NCBI GenBank assembly: GCA_013396525.1
Contig: VWYX01000205.1
Location: 902,949 to 966,948, forward strand
DNA: 64,000 nucleotides
Direction: 5' to 3'
Source: Chaetorhynchus papuensis
Lineage: Eukaryota; Chordata; Aves; Passeriformes; Rhipiduridae
Shown: in pieces, positions 31,825 through 43,725 of the stretch
Position numbering within the stretch: position 1 is the stretch's first letter
How the letters are laid out: each line of letters starts with the position of its first letter
Position numbers and translations under genes: made by a program
Notes under the pieces: model-generated
What the model was told of the DNA's origin: nothing
Databases searched by the model: none
The model's input: only the letters and a program-made list of their open reading frames with translations

Positions 31825-31911
31825 TCATGTCACCATGGCAGAGGCACCGAGAGTCCCCTTGCTGAGCCGAAATTCCTGTGGTGATGGCAGCAAGGGCAGC
31901 AGCAGGTCCAT
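31825..31911 (-). CDS. Upstream ORF 2 of NDST1 (28 codons)
   Basis: ATG at 31911 in good context (GAGGCCATGG) and TGA at 31827-31825, encoding MDLLLPLLPSPQEF and onward. Its start context is at least as good as that of NDST1 itself, so most scanning ribosomes should meet it first. The stop is about 200 nt upstream of the NDST1 ATG, which allows reinitiation. Confidence 0.45.
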   Translation of the reverse strand: MDLLLPLLPSPQEFRLSKGTLGASAMVT

Positions 31912-31915
31912 GGCC

Positions 31916-31975
31916 TCAGCAGGGCGAGGGGGCGGCGGGCGGCCTCGGCGCGGTTCGTGGTGGGAATGTGGGCAT
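31916..31975 (-). CDS. Upstream ORF 1 of NDST1 (19 codons)
   Basis: ATG at 31975 and TGA at 31918-31916, encoding a short Pro-rich peptide (MPTFPPRTAP start). It precedes and does not overlap the main frame. It is more likely to tune initiation than to make a functional peptide. Confidence 0.4.
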   Translation of the reverse strand: MPTFPPRTAPRPPAAPSPC

Positions 31976-34180
31976 GGCGGATCCCTGGTTCCCCGGCTCC
32001 ACACAGCGCCCTGAGAGAGAGCAAGAGGTGGGATGAGAGGACAGGGATGGTGTCAACACTGCTGCTGTTATTTCTGCCAGCGTGACAGCCCCAGCAGACT
32101 CCTCACGAGCTCGCTGGCGTGCCAGGGCTTGCCACAATAACACCGTGAGCTCCCAACAGCACCGGAGATGAAGCGGGAATGCAGCACGCAGCCGTGCCAT
32201 GGGATCCTGGCTGCGGGTGCACCTGGAGTGCAGGTGCATCACCAGGTGCTATGGACGGGAGCCCCCAGCCCCCCTGAATCTCTGGTACCTCAAGCAGCTG
32301 GAGAAGCAGCCCCGTTCCTCCTTGTGCCCAGCGGGAGCCGTGCTGTGCCGAGGAGAATGGGGGGAGGTCTGAGCCCCCCATGGCCCAGCTCGGCTGGCAG
32401 GGAGGGACATGGGTGGGACATGGGTGGGACACGGGCAGCCCGCCAGCTGGGCAGCTCAAGGCCGAGCCAGGAGCCACCAGCCAAGGTCACCGAGATGGGC
32501 ATGCGGGAGTGTCCATGTGGAGCCAAAGGGACCTTGGGAATATTTTTCCCTTCCCTGTGAAAGGCTCTTTTGAAAAAAGAAAAGGAAAACAATGAGCACT
32601 GCTTGACAGGAGGTGAAGCCACCTGGGGGACAGACTGATGCGGCTAATGTGTTTAAGGAAAATAAAGTGGCTTGCAGCACTGTCCCCAAACTCCTACTAG
32701 TGTTGGGGACAAGAGCAGGAGTCCCTGCTCCTCCCAGGGAGAGCTCCTGTGTCCTGCCAGCACCGTGGCTGAGCACCCTCCCTGCTGACACCAGCCGGGC
32801 TCCTAACAGGATTAAACGTGGCCGGTTGAGCGGCACTGTGGATTACAGGCTGGGGCTTGGCAGGGTAATCCTGTCATCCCTGCCCTTCCCAGCAGCAACT
32901 CCCGCTCCAGGCAGTGCTTCCCAACCCTGCTGACATGGCACTGCTTCAGCCTGGCCTCCGTAGGTGCTGCTGGCAGCCAGTCTCCTTCCAGCCTCCATCA
33001 CTGTCTCCTCCTTCACCATCTCCACGACACACCAGCAACCTCCCATTGCTGGCTGTGCTGGGCATGGTGGAACACCTGGGTTTATTGATTTGTAATTTAA
33101 ATTGTGCACATGGATGATCTCCAGGCACGACCAAGAGAGGATGCACGTTCTCTCCTTAGCCCCCCCAAGGTGTGCCCTGCCTGTTCCACCTCACTCCTTC
33201 AGTCCCTCCAGCATCCCTGGGACAACAGCCCTGCTGGGGTTTTGGGACAGGGCACTTCTCCAGGTCTGTTGATTTTAAGGATGTGCTTGTGCAGAGGGAG
33301 GCTCCCCTGCCTGCTTACAATCTCTAGGGATGCAGAGAGCTGGAAATGCATTATCCAGCACCCTGGCTGTGCCATCCCACTCCCTCTCAATTTCTTACAA
33401 CTGCCAGGAGCGGTGGGTGCTGGCAGCTTCATTCCCACAGTGATGGGTGGGCAAATGGCAGCAGCAGGTTTGATGCCAAGCACTGGAGCCAGCAGCTGAT
33501 GGGCAGGACCGTGTGTCCATCCTGGCATCACTCTCCATGAAACAGGGAACAGGGCTCTGTGCCTACATCACCTGCCATTTCCAAGGGCGCTTCATTAGTT
33601 CATTCTCTCCTAAGAGCTTTTAATTACAGTACTTAATGACCAGGCTTTGGAGACAGCATCTCCGGCCAGGCGCCGGCTGAGTCTCCCCAGGCTGCCACGC
33701 CAAAGCCTGCCCCGGCCAGGGGGCCAGCACCGGACCCCCGGAGCAGCCAGGTGTGAGCTGGGACCGGGACAGGCAGCATCCCGCCCCAGGCACCCGCCAG
33801 TGTGGCAGGAAGCAGGCAGGAATCCTGCTCTGCCGGTTCACTGCTGGAGCAAACCCTCTGTGGGGAGGATGCCAAGGGCTTTGGGGCAATGCTGCAGGGT
33901 GGGGATGGTCCTGCCCAGGGCTTTCCCCGTGCAAGCAGGAGCTGGCTGCATCCTGCCCAAGAAACCCCTGCACATCCCCGGCAGTGGTGGGAGAGATGAC
34001 AGCTCATGGCCAGAGAAGGAAGCAGGTTCATGACCAAAAGCACAAAAGAAGTCCTTGAGACCAACAGCTTTTCTAAAACAAAAAGGGAAACAAGATGGTA
34101 AAATTTAAAAAACCACAAGACCTGGCAAGGTGACAGCTGGGGTCAAACTTCCTTTTAACCTGATTTTTAGACGCTGCTCA

Positions 34181-34219
34181 GGTGCCTTTTAAAACCACAG
34201 TGGTTATTTAAAAGGCACC
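34181..34219. repeat. Near-perfect hairpin-forming inverted repeat
   Basis: GGTGCCTTTTAAA (34181-34193) is exactly complementary to TTTAAAAGGCACC (34207-34219). The middle, ACCACAGTGGT (34194-34204), is itself an ACCAC/GTGGT palindrome around one base. Together they form an 18-bp stem interrupted only by a 2-nt bulge (TA, 34205-34206), with a minimal loop. E-box-like CAGGTG and CAGCTG words flank the arms. Confidence 0.85.
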
Positions 34220-37200
34220 AGCTGGAAATGTCAGCCTGAGTCCCACACACAGACCTCAGGCCCCCAGAAATGGTGCTGGCAGGCTCCCATCACCAGGCAG
34301 GTGCTCAGCCTCAGCCGCACATCAAGGACCCTGGGAGAAAGAGCCCTGGAAAATGCTCTTTCCTCGTGGGTTTCTGAGCAATGCCCTGGCACAGGCTCCA
34401 CTGGAAAGGAGGCTCAGTGAGGAGGCTTAGCCACCGTGCTCTTAATCCAGCTGCCCTGACAAACACAATCAGCATCCAAGCAGCTTCCCGGCGTGGCTGG
34501 GAGCCCGGAACACCCTGCGGAGCTGGATCCGACCCCAGGACGGGCAGGGAGCGCAACCAGCGGACAGGGAAGCCCTTTACTATCAGCTTTACTAAAGTAC
34601 CTTTACTTCTTCAAATCTAAGAGAGCTTCCTAAGGAGGAAGGGAAAAATGGTTGAAAAGCTTTTCAAAACCCATCCCCCAGTGCAGTTTGGGGACAGTGG
34701 TTTCCCCCTGCCCAGAGTTATTTTCCACAAATACTCCCTGGGGAACCACTGCACCCCAGAAAGTCAGGGAGGCTCTGGATGGGATGAGGAGGAATGAAAC
34801 CATGTCCTTTAGTGGCTTAGAGCACTCTTCCTTTAAATACCAGTGAGATTTTGCTGGGATGCAATGGGAGGATTAAATGTAAGCAAGGAAGTGCAAGCAG
34901 ATCCGGAGGAGAGGGAAGGGTCAGTGATCCCAGAAGACAACCACAGCAGAGTTTGATTTATTGGGGGGTGGAATAGGTCTGGCTGCAGGTGCAAGCAGTG
35001 AAGATCAGGCAGTTCACAGGGCCAGCTGTTGGATACATCAACTGTCCCAAGCCCATGGCCCAGAGATGGGGGGGGTGAGCTCAAAACCACAGGTGTGACA
35101 GAGTAAGAAACTGCTCACACATTTCCCTTGCACCAGTTTGGAAAAGGCTGAAAGGAAGGAGCAGGCATCCACCTTCATGCCTTCAGAAGACACTCCGAGA
35201 CTTTGTTCAAGAACCTCGGCCCTTGATTCTAGTAGCTCCCAAACCTCCAACGTTCAACCTGTAGAGATGAAGCCACATCCTAAACATCACAGCCAGATGG
35301 GTCACCCTGCTCCTCCCCTGCTGGTACCTCCTGGGTGGGCACCCCTGCCCCTCACTCCTCATCATTGCAGGGAGAGACCCACCACTGCTGGGTAATCACC
35401 TCGTCACCACCATGCCAGCTCCCTTTCTCCATGTGAGCCAGCCCTGAGGGTTAAGCATGGATGGAGGAGGATTTAGAGGCAGGATGCTAAATTGCATTGC
35501 ACAGCTCAGTGATCTGCAATCACTCCCGCTCGCTCCAACACTTCCCCTATCCCACCACTGCAGGGAATGTGGATGGATCAGCCCCACCTACACATCTGCT
35601 GCATCTCCCACTTGAAGGCAAAACCTGGAAGGTCTAAATTTGGCCAGGCTGGGACTCAGGTCCCCAGCAGGCAGACAGTGCTTGTCCAACTCCACCTTCT
35701 GTCTCTCCCACACCTCACACACCCTCACCAGCATCCCCAGCCATCACCAACTGGTGCCCTGCAGCGCTGGGAATCAGCACTACCTGTAAAAGATGCACAA
35801 AAGGCAGCCAAATTATTATTAATAGGTTTAAGTTCCCTCTGGAGGGAATCCCTTTCACTCACTGGTAATATTTAGAGGGCTACAGATCTAAAACCACTGA
35901 GCTAAGCACGTCCTAAGAGAGGAGATTAATGCCATCACATTATTCAAGAGACAACTGCAAGCTCAAGACAGGGGAGGTTGCTTTGAAAATGAAAAAGTAA
36001 CCGGCATGAAAAAATGGCCTTTAAACACCCACCTCTGCACCGCTGCCTTTATCAGCTCTAAATGACAGTGATCCCAGCTACAACTGGAAATATCTGCAGA
36101 CAGTTGGAAGCACTGGCAAGGGAAAAGAGCTATCTCAGGGTGTAAAAGGAACACAGTGTATGTCCCTGTCCCATCTCCTCCCTCCCCAGCCAGGGCTGCA
36201 CCCACTGACCAAGAGAAGGCACAATCAGGAGATGATCTCCTTTCCTGGTGCATGGTGGTGTGATGATCCCACCAGGATGCTCCTGGAGCTGGGACACAAG
36301 CCCTGCGCCGCAGGAGATGAAGCTATAGCAGCCCAGGAAGAGGAACCCAGCATGAAAATTTCAACCACTGCAAAACCAGAAGTTTTTCCTGGTGATCCCC
36401 ATGTCCTGACAGCCAGGGTGAGCCTTTAGGATGGGGCCAAGAGACTTGGACAGAGGGATGATCTGTATGGACATCCATTTGCCTCCTGCCAAGCTACAAA
36501 GCCAGGGTGTCTGGGCAGGGGAGAGGGATGTGGAGCAGACACAGAGGGGAAAAACACAGAGAAGGACACAGAGGAGCAGAAAGGAGCTTGTCCCAGTCAC
36601 CCACTCGCCAGAGGTTTGGTAATGCCAGATAAGGAGGATCTTATGTGGTAGATTACACAGGCTGCTTAAGTGCTTTGCAAACAGTAGTTACAACCTACCA
36701 GGGAGAAAAACACCCTGCTCTGGGAGAGGGACAATCCCAGTGCTGCTTTCCTGAGGACACCAGCCTTCTGCCGGTGCCCAAGAGGTGCCAAGTTAAAAAT
36801 GGACAACAGCAGCCCCAGCAGCTGACCCTGAGACAGGCAGTGACAGGCAGCCCCTGATGCTGCCCCCACTGCAAACCCACCTGGCTCGGCTTCTCCCCTT
36901 CATGCACAGGCTGGATATGACCAAACACAAGGGAGTATCGGGAAAACTCATCCATGATTTATAAGGTCTGGAGAACTTCCAGCCCAGGAGAACTTCAGCA
37001 GGAAAATCCTCCTTTCTTCTTCTCAGCTCTTTTTTTTTAAGATCTGATTTATAGAGCCTGGCCAGAAATGAGCAGTTGGAGCATTCACCCGGATTGCTGA
37101 ACCAAGCTTCCCCTTGACACCTCTCTCCCCTCTGGAAATAAACCTCTGGCTCTGCCTGCCCACCCCCTTCCTGCTCCTAGGGGAAAGACACCCATGTGAG

Positions 37201-38099
37201 CAATGAGCCCAGTGAAAGTGGTTAAGAATTTTCACTTTAAAGAAGTTATTTTTAGTCAAAGTGTCCAGCTCTGGAAGAGGCATTTGTTCACCTAGAAAGC
37301 CCTGCTAGCACTTCAGTTTTACTGCGAAAGATAAAAGTAATGTTTTTCTCAGGTTTTCTTCAAAAAAACAATCATGAGAACAGCTCACTGCCTGCAGAGG
37401 GATGGAAAAGCAAGGTTCTGTGTGTGGCACGTATATGCTGAATTTTTAGGGGAGAAAAAACCTGAATAAATTTTTTTTAAAATCCAAATCCCTAAAAATT
37501 GGGTGAGGTTTCTGGAAACCCATGATTAAAACTTTTCATGGCAGAGCAGCTGGCAAGCCCAGCTGGAGGGGGTATCTAAGACTAGTTCTAGCAAACCCCA
37601 CATCTTAAACCCACATCCCAAGGTCCTGTCCCTGCTAATCCCCATCTCCCACCCCTTTCCCTAACCCTGAGGTGCCCCAGCCCTGTCAGTGAGGCTGTAC
37701 AGAGGAACCCTCTGCAGAGGTCACCCCATTTCTGATCGTGGGGCACCAGTGTCTCCCACCCTCCTTGTCCTCAGCATCCCGATCTGGAAGAGCACCTCTC
37801 CATCTCCCAACACCCACATGAAATCAGTCTCCTCCACAAACTAGGCCAGCAATTAGCAGCAGTCATTAGCTTTCCTATGCCCCAGGGACACTGGGTTGGG
37901 CAGCTGATCCCTCAGCATTGATGATCCCCAACACCATCCCAACAAAACACAACACCCAGGTTATGGTTTGGGTTGTGCTGCTGCAACCCCCCCCCAAAAA
38001 AAGCTGAAGCCTTTCACAGGTGACTCCTCCTCAGGGGTATTTTCTGTCCTTGAATCCTTGGGAACAGCCTTGCAGCAGAGCTTGGGGAATTCTCCCAAA

Positions 38100-38185
38100 C
38101 CTTAATTGAAAGAGGCGCTTAACGAGGAGAGTTTCTTTTGTCTGTTAATTGAAACAGGTTCTTACGGACAAAACTCTCCATGAAT
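38100..38185. promoter_or_regulatory. Candidate conserved element with repeated TTAATTGAAA
   Basis: TTAATTGAAA occurs twice about 45 bp apart, with AACGAGGAGAG and ACGGACAAAACTCTCC nearby (GAGAGTTT and AACTCTCC are partly complementary). The texture is that of a conserved intronic element. No coding signal is seen. Confidence 0.25.
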
Positions 38186-39180
38186 TTTAAGTGGGTTCGC
38201 AGGGGGAAAAAATCCACTCAATGAATTGGGTTTTCCTGCTTCGAAATGTGCCGTGTCGGTTCCTGTGGCTTTCCAAGCACCCAAGAGCCTTTCTGGATAA
38301 TCAGGGCCTGAATCCTGAGTATTTTAAAAAGAAAAAGGACGAGGGGAAAATAATCTCACATGCATTTTTATATTTCACTGGAGTGGCAGCCTGCCCTCTC
38401 ACAAGCAGGTCACACAAGGACTCCTACCCAAAAAAAGCCCCTCGATGCCACCTTTTGCTGCCTCTGACACTTGGCTTGGCCAGACTTTCCCTGCAGAGAT
38501 GCTGGTTTTGCCACGAGTGTGAGGGTGACACTGGATGTCAGAGAGCCTCGAGGCAGCAGCAATTCCCTGTGCTCAGCCATGGCAGCACTGAGAGCCCCAC
38601 GGGATGGGCCAGCTGCTTCCTTTTCTTGACAGCTTCCCAAGTTGGTAGGAGAGCAGAGCCTTCCTGCCACAGAACTGCCAGCTGTTCTGGGGAGCACAGG
38701 CTGCCCTGCGAGTGCTAACCCAGCCCCAAACCAGCACTTTTGCAAAGCAGAATCCATAAAACCACAGCATGAACCAGCTCACAGAGCGCAACCAACCCCC
38801 ACCAGTGCCCACATTCCAGAGAAATCCCTGCAAGGATGGAGCTGCCCCCTCCTCCCAGGGGCTCCCTGGGATGCTCCTGTCAGACCACATCCATCCTGCC
38901 TGATGCCCCAGCGCTTAGCTGAGCTGCCTCTGACCTCCACTTCCCTGCAGTCTCCCAGGACAGACGCTGCCAGGAGCCCAAAGCGCCCGCAGGGCCAGGT
39001 GCTGGCAGCCAGTACTGAATTAAGAAGTCAGAGCAGTCCCTGCCGTGCCGTGGGTGTGCTCCTGCGGTGGCTCCCGGGGTGGCAGGGCCTTTGGGAAGGG
39101 CCGGGCAGCACACGCTGACGCACAGGCAGGACGCTTCCAGGGCCAGCATGCTCCAAGGTCATGGCCGGGCCAGGCTGGAG

Positions 39181-39330
39181 GTCAGATCTTTTATTAGACC
39201 CATGGACACAGTTGGAAAAAGCGACACATTTTGGCCGCGCAGGCATTTCTCAGGCCCAAGAGCGCATCTGTTTTTTCCTAAAGGTATTAGTTAGGCTAAT
39301 AAAAGACATTACCTCTGCATGCAAACTTTG
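39181..39330. repeat. Inverted-repeat block resembling an ancient vertebrate interspersed repeat
   Basis: TCTTTTATTAGACC (39186-39199) near one end faces GGCTAATAAAAGACATTACC (around 39292-39311) at the other, an imperfect inverted repeat about 125 bp across. Internal words such as GTTGGAAAAAGCGACACA look like old vertebrate repeat tails ending in TTGGTCTAATAAAAGA that I recall in general terms. I cannot name the family. It is a single diverged copy in the presumed NDST1 intron 1. Confidence 0.45.
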
Positions 39331-42300
39331 TCACCCTTAAAATGTACCAGAGGCTGCAAGGCTCAGCAGCCCAGGGAAAACACAGGGAGCAGGAACAGGC
39401 ACAGAGCACAGGGGACACTTGAAAGATTTGGTTTGTTTTCACCCCCTAGAACAGCACTGGCAAAGCCCACGCTTGCCCCCAACAAGCACAGCTGCTGCCT
39501 CTTGCCTCCCCTATTTCCAGATCCAGGTCTGAGGCTGCAAGAACCAAAGGGCATGTCCATGGGAAGTCTGTTGCTTTGGTTTACCTGCTCCAGCGTCAGC
39601 CCTGTTCTCTCCTTCTCCTCTGCAGGGGCTCCAAGGCAAGCAAATGCTTGAGGAACCAACCTGCCATGCCCCACCTGCACTGACTCCTTCCCTCCTGGCC
39701 TCAATCCCACTCTCCGATGTAAACCCACAAGACCAGCAGTGTACCAGCACAGTAAGGGATGGATCAAGGCCGATGGAGGAGACTGAAAATGGCCCTAGCC
39801 ATGTGTCCAGGCACTGGCAGCACTTGCAGCCATACTTCAGGACTGTGCAGTTAACACTTTTTAACGCATCCCTTTTCTTTAAGAGCTCCAAGCCCTGGGG
39901 CTGCAGGGCTGTACAAGGCTGTGAAGATGCAGCCGGTGTTGGGAAGGAAGGGGAATACTCAGTGGGGTGCTGACAAGTAGCTAGAACATATCTGGGTTCT
40001 GCCAAGGCCAAGGCATGGGAAGCAGAGCCAGGAGAGCATCAGGCTACCCCACAGAGCAGGGACATCCTGGGGGCTGTCATCCTTCCTAACCATACCCAGA
40101 GCTACGGGGTGAGACACACATCTCCCCGTGTGGCAGAGGGAGCCAAGCCGGACATCCCTCACTGTACATCCAACCCTCAACATGCCCAAGCTCAGAGACA
40201 GGAAACACTTCTTCCCTGCTTTACATCAGTGAATGTAAATTCCAAGGTATTTTGGGTTCCCTGGCAGAAGTGGGACAACAGGGCAGAGCTCCTGGGAGAG
40301 AGTATTGATCTCTCCAAGACAATCTCCATTTCCACAGCTTTGACCAGATCAGCATCAGGGCTGAACTTGGGGCATGCCCACCATAAATACCAGGGCAGTT
40401 CCTCTTGGGATACCTCCCATTAATGGATCTCTCGACCTTCCTAAATCCCTTTTGGAAGGCTTGTACCACCTGAAGGTAGTGCAGAGGATCCTGTCCCCTT
40501 CCCAGGGTGAAAGGCTGCAGCAAGGTCCTGCTGGTTTTGGGGAGGACATGGGAACTGAGGTGTCCCCAGCCCCCACCCCCTGGCTGCCAGCCAGTCACAC
40601 GCAGGATTTACAGCTTGGTATTGATTCGTCTTCTGCAAGCTCTGCCATTACAGTCGGTGGCTTTTGCAGGAAAGCAACATGAATCATAAGCTACAGGCTG
40701 CCATCTCTCCGTGTCCGCAGGGTGTGACTCACCCAGCCCTTCAGGGGTCCGGCACGAGGGCTGCCCTGCTCCTCCACACCTGAGGACAGGCACAGAGTGG
40801 GCACGGGGGGCACCATCTCCCACTGGCACCTGGAGACTGGTCTCTGCCCCTGAGGTTTGCAGGATGAAAGAAAAGTGTGCTTTCCAAGAAAGCAGCATCA
40901 CACTTTCCCTCCACCCAGGTCCTCCTGCCCCCGTGTCAAGTTCCAATACCACCAACATACACTTGACAATGGCACAAAGAAATGCCACCACCTCGTCCAG
41001 AAACACACAAGGAAGTCAAGGGCTGTCATGAGGTCCTGAAGTTGGAATGGTTGGAAACATCAATGAGATAGACTGGAAGCCCCCGTCCTCTGAGGCCATG
41101 AAGCAAACACAAGACACAGGAACTTTATATCTTGCTTCTCTTGTCTTGAGTCCTAACCTTATTCTGGCAGGCTCTACTTCAACATCCAAAAATAAAAACA
41201 CAACTCATTAAGGTACATCTTGAAGGCAGAATTACACAAAAAAAACCCTTTTAAGCAAAACCATCCCTGACCCTGCCCCAGAGCACAAAGAGCCAAGAGA
41301 GAAGTTCCACCTCCAGCACGCAGTCAGAAGCCGGCCAAGATCGGATACCTGGTGGCACCACAGCCCTCCATCCTCAGCCCAGCACCCAGAGGTACCCCAA
41401 AATCAAACCTGCTTATAAAAGCCTGTGGAAGGAGACGGGCAGGTGCTGATGGTGACACTCTGCAGCAGGGGCACACTCGGCTCTGCCATACTTCACCATG
41501 ACACTCTACTGAAGAAAATATTAATCATTCCCTCTTCATTCCAGCCTGGGTTTTGACTTACGAGGTGTCTTTTTCCTTCAGTTTAAATTACCACCAACAG
41601 CATATTAAGTATGTCCTGTTCTACAGTACTGACAGAGCCACACAGGAAGGGGGGAAAATCCCAAAACAACCTGTAAGGGAAAGTCTGTTTGCCTGGGATG
41701 GATTTTCCATCCCCATCCAAACAAAATCATACCAGCCCCACCAGCTTCCCAATGGCACAGGAAGCGGGAAAGGCTTTGTGTGCGTGAGCTTCCCCATCAC
41801 CATCTGTGTCCCGTGCCAGCAGCTCCAGGTTGGAAGGGACAAATCTGGGGGCTGCAGCTAGTGGGGTGTCATGGCATGTACCGGAGCTGGGCAAGGTGAC
41901 CCTGATGGGTGGCATGGAGAGGTCCTGGCTTCCCCACACATGGATGCCCCAGCCATGGAGGGGCACTGGGAAACGTGAGTTTTGCCTTCACTGTCCTTGC
42001 CCAAAATGAGCACTGACACAGGCAAAGGGAAGATGCCCAGCCATTCTGCCAGAGACCAACAGCACTGGGGTTTATTCTCCTGCCATATCAAACCCCGCAC
42101 GTTTTTTCTATTGTTTAATTTCCTTCTTCTCCACCCACGGCAAGTTCACTCAGAAGAGAGGAACTTATTTCCTATTGAACTTGTCCTGGTTGTTTTATTT
42201 GGAAAAGGACAGCTTCCTCAGCCCTGGTCCCCATGTGCAGCCGAGGGGAGCAGGCATGGGGCCGCTCACCTCCCCATCTTCACCAGCCCAGCCCCAGTAA

Positions 42301-42724
42301 AAACCATTCTCGAGATGTGAGTAACAAAGATGCTGCTTTGCTGCAGGAAGAGCTGCTGTTCCAAGGCTGCCGGTGACAAAGGGGCACTGCAAGGCGCCGG
42401 TTTCCCAACCCTGTGAGCACCAGCGTTAGTGGGAAGACAACCATCCCCATGGCGTGCTGTGGCAGCAGCTGGCTGGGATCACAAGACGGGAGAGTCCCGG
42501 TGCTGGGATGTGACTGCAGTGCTGGGAGGGAACACCAGCCTCGATGGGAAGAAAAGCCTTCCAGGTGATGCCAAAGGTCGCCCAAGATGGTGTGGCTTCT
42601 GTGCCGCCGGGAATCAGGGGCTGCCCCCATCTGCAGGGGACAGCCTGCCTATGTGGTGGTGAAGGCAAACCCAAAAGACTTGGGGAGATTATACACAGCT
42701 ATGCACGAGAGGCCCAGGAGCTCA

Positions 42725-43725
42725 CCAGCGGCGGAGAAAATGCCAGGACCTCTTCCAGAGGGGGTGGTGAGGTGCTCCACAGGAACGCCCGCCAGGCTGG
42801 GCAAGCCGCGCCATGCGCAAGGTGCGCACCTCCGGACCGGCTCTGGCCGCGCTGCCCTGGCTGCTCCGCTCCTGCACGGTTTTAGTTACCACCACTCGCA
42901 CCCCTCGGGAGCGGGGACGCCCCAGGCCTCGCACCCCGCGCCTGGCGCCGTGCTGCAGCTTGGCCTCGACTGCTCCTCGGCGGTGCCCGGCAGCGGCGGG
43001 GCGAGGGCACCCCCGGGCACCGCGCGGCCTCGCCGCCTCCTCCGAACCCCCGTGCGCCCGGACCCCCTCGGCCTGGCGGGGCCGCGGGACGCCTCGGGGC
43101 GGGGGCTGCCCGCCGGACCCCCGCTCCACCCGGCCGGCTCCTCCCGAGGGCACGGGGCCGTTCCGCCGTGGGGACGGGAGGGGAGAGACGCCGTTCCCGG
43201 GGGACGGGAGGAGCCGCCGGGCCCGGTCCCCGGCGCAGCCCGGCCGGGGCGGTGCGAGGCCCGGCGGCGCCGGCCCGCGCTGCCNNNNNNNNNNNNNNNN
43301 NNNNNNNNNNNNNNNNNNNNNNNNNNNNNNNNNNNNNNNNNNNNNNNNNNNNNNNNNNNNNNNNNNNNNNNNNNNNNNNNNNNNNNNNNNNNNNNNNNNN
43401 NNNNNNNNNNNNNNNNNNNNNNNNNNNNNNNNNNNNNNNNNNNNNNNNNNNNNNNNNNNNNNNNNNNNNNNNNNNNNNNNNNNNNNNNNNNNNNNNNNNN
43501 NNNNNNNNNNNNNNNCCGCGGCTCGGCCGGAGCCGGGGCTGGGCTGGGACAGCGCTGACCGCAGCGCCGGGGGCAGCGCGGGGCTTTGGGGCTGCCCCCG
43601 CCCCACGTGCCCTGCCCAGCGCAGCCCGCGGCTCCTCGCCCCCTCCGGCCCCCGGGGTGACCGTGAGCCGGGCGATAATCCCCCGGTGGGAGGGCTCAGA
43701 TCCCCGCGCCCGGGGTGCCTGTGAT
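42725..43725 (-). promoter_or_regulatory. NDST1: CpG island, probable NDST1 promoter and first non-coding exon
   Basis: About 1 kb of extremely CpG-rich DNA, interrupted by an assembly gap. It is the only island upstream of NDST1 before the RPS14 promoter, so it is the natural start of the minus-strand gene. At its left edge a minus-strand donor, CCGCCGCTG|GTGAGCTCC (exon side 42725), could end the first exon and splice to the acceptor at 32010. Transcription start sites cannot be read from the sequence, particularly with the core missing. Confidence 0.5.
43285..43515. other. Assembly gap of 231 Ns
   Basis: An unsequenced run inside the densest part of the CpG island, typical of GC-rich avian promoters that drop out of short-read assemblies. 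Any frame running through it is meaningless. Confidence 0.99.

Larger units (their letters stand above)
31621..32010 (-). other. NDST1: NDST1 5' UTR part of exon 2, with two upstream ORFs
   Basis: On the minus strand a good acceptor (pyrimidine run ending CTCTCTCAG, 32019-32011) opens an exon that runs straight into the NDST1 start codon, giving 390 nt of leader. It contains two complete upstream ORFs: 31975-31916 (19 codons plus stop) and 31911-31825 (28 codons plus stop). It also has a GC-rich first third. The last 60 nt before the coding region include TTTTTTATTGGTTGGTTGG. Long structured leaders with uORFs are a known feature of NDST messages, so translation control is plausible. Confidence 0.6.
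32011..42724 (-). other. NDST1: Probable NDST1 intron 1 (non-coding)
   Basis: About 10.7 kb without coding exons between the exon-2 acceptor and the CpG island at 42.7-43.7 kb. It holds several AT-rich islands (near 33.6, 35.8, 37.3-37.5, 38.1 and 40.2 kb), the hairpin at 34.18 kb and an inverted-repeat block at 39.18 kb. Assignment as an intron depends on the first exon lying in the CpG island, which is inferred. Confidence 0.45.
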
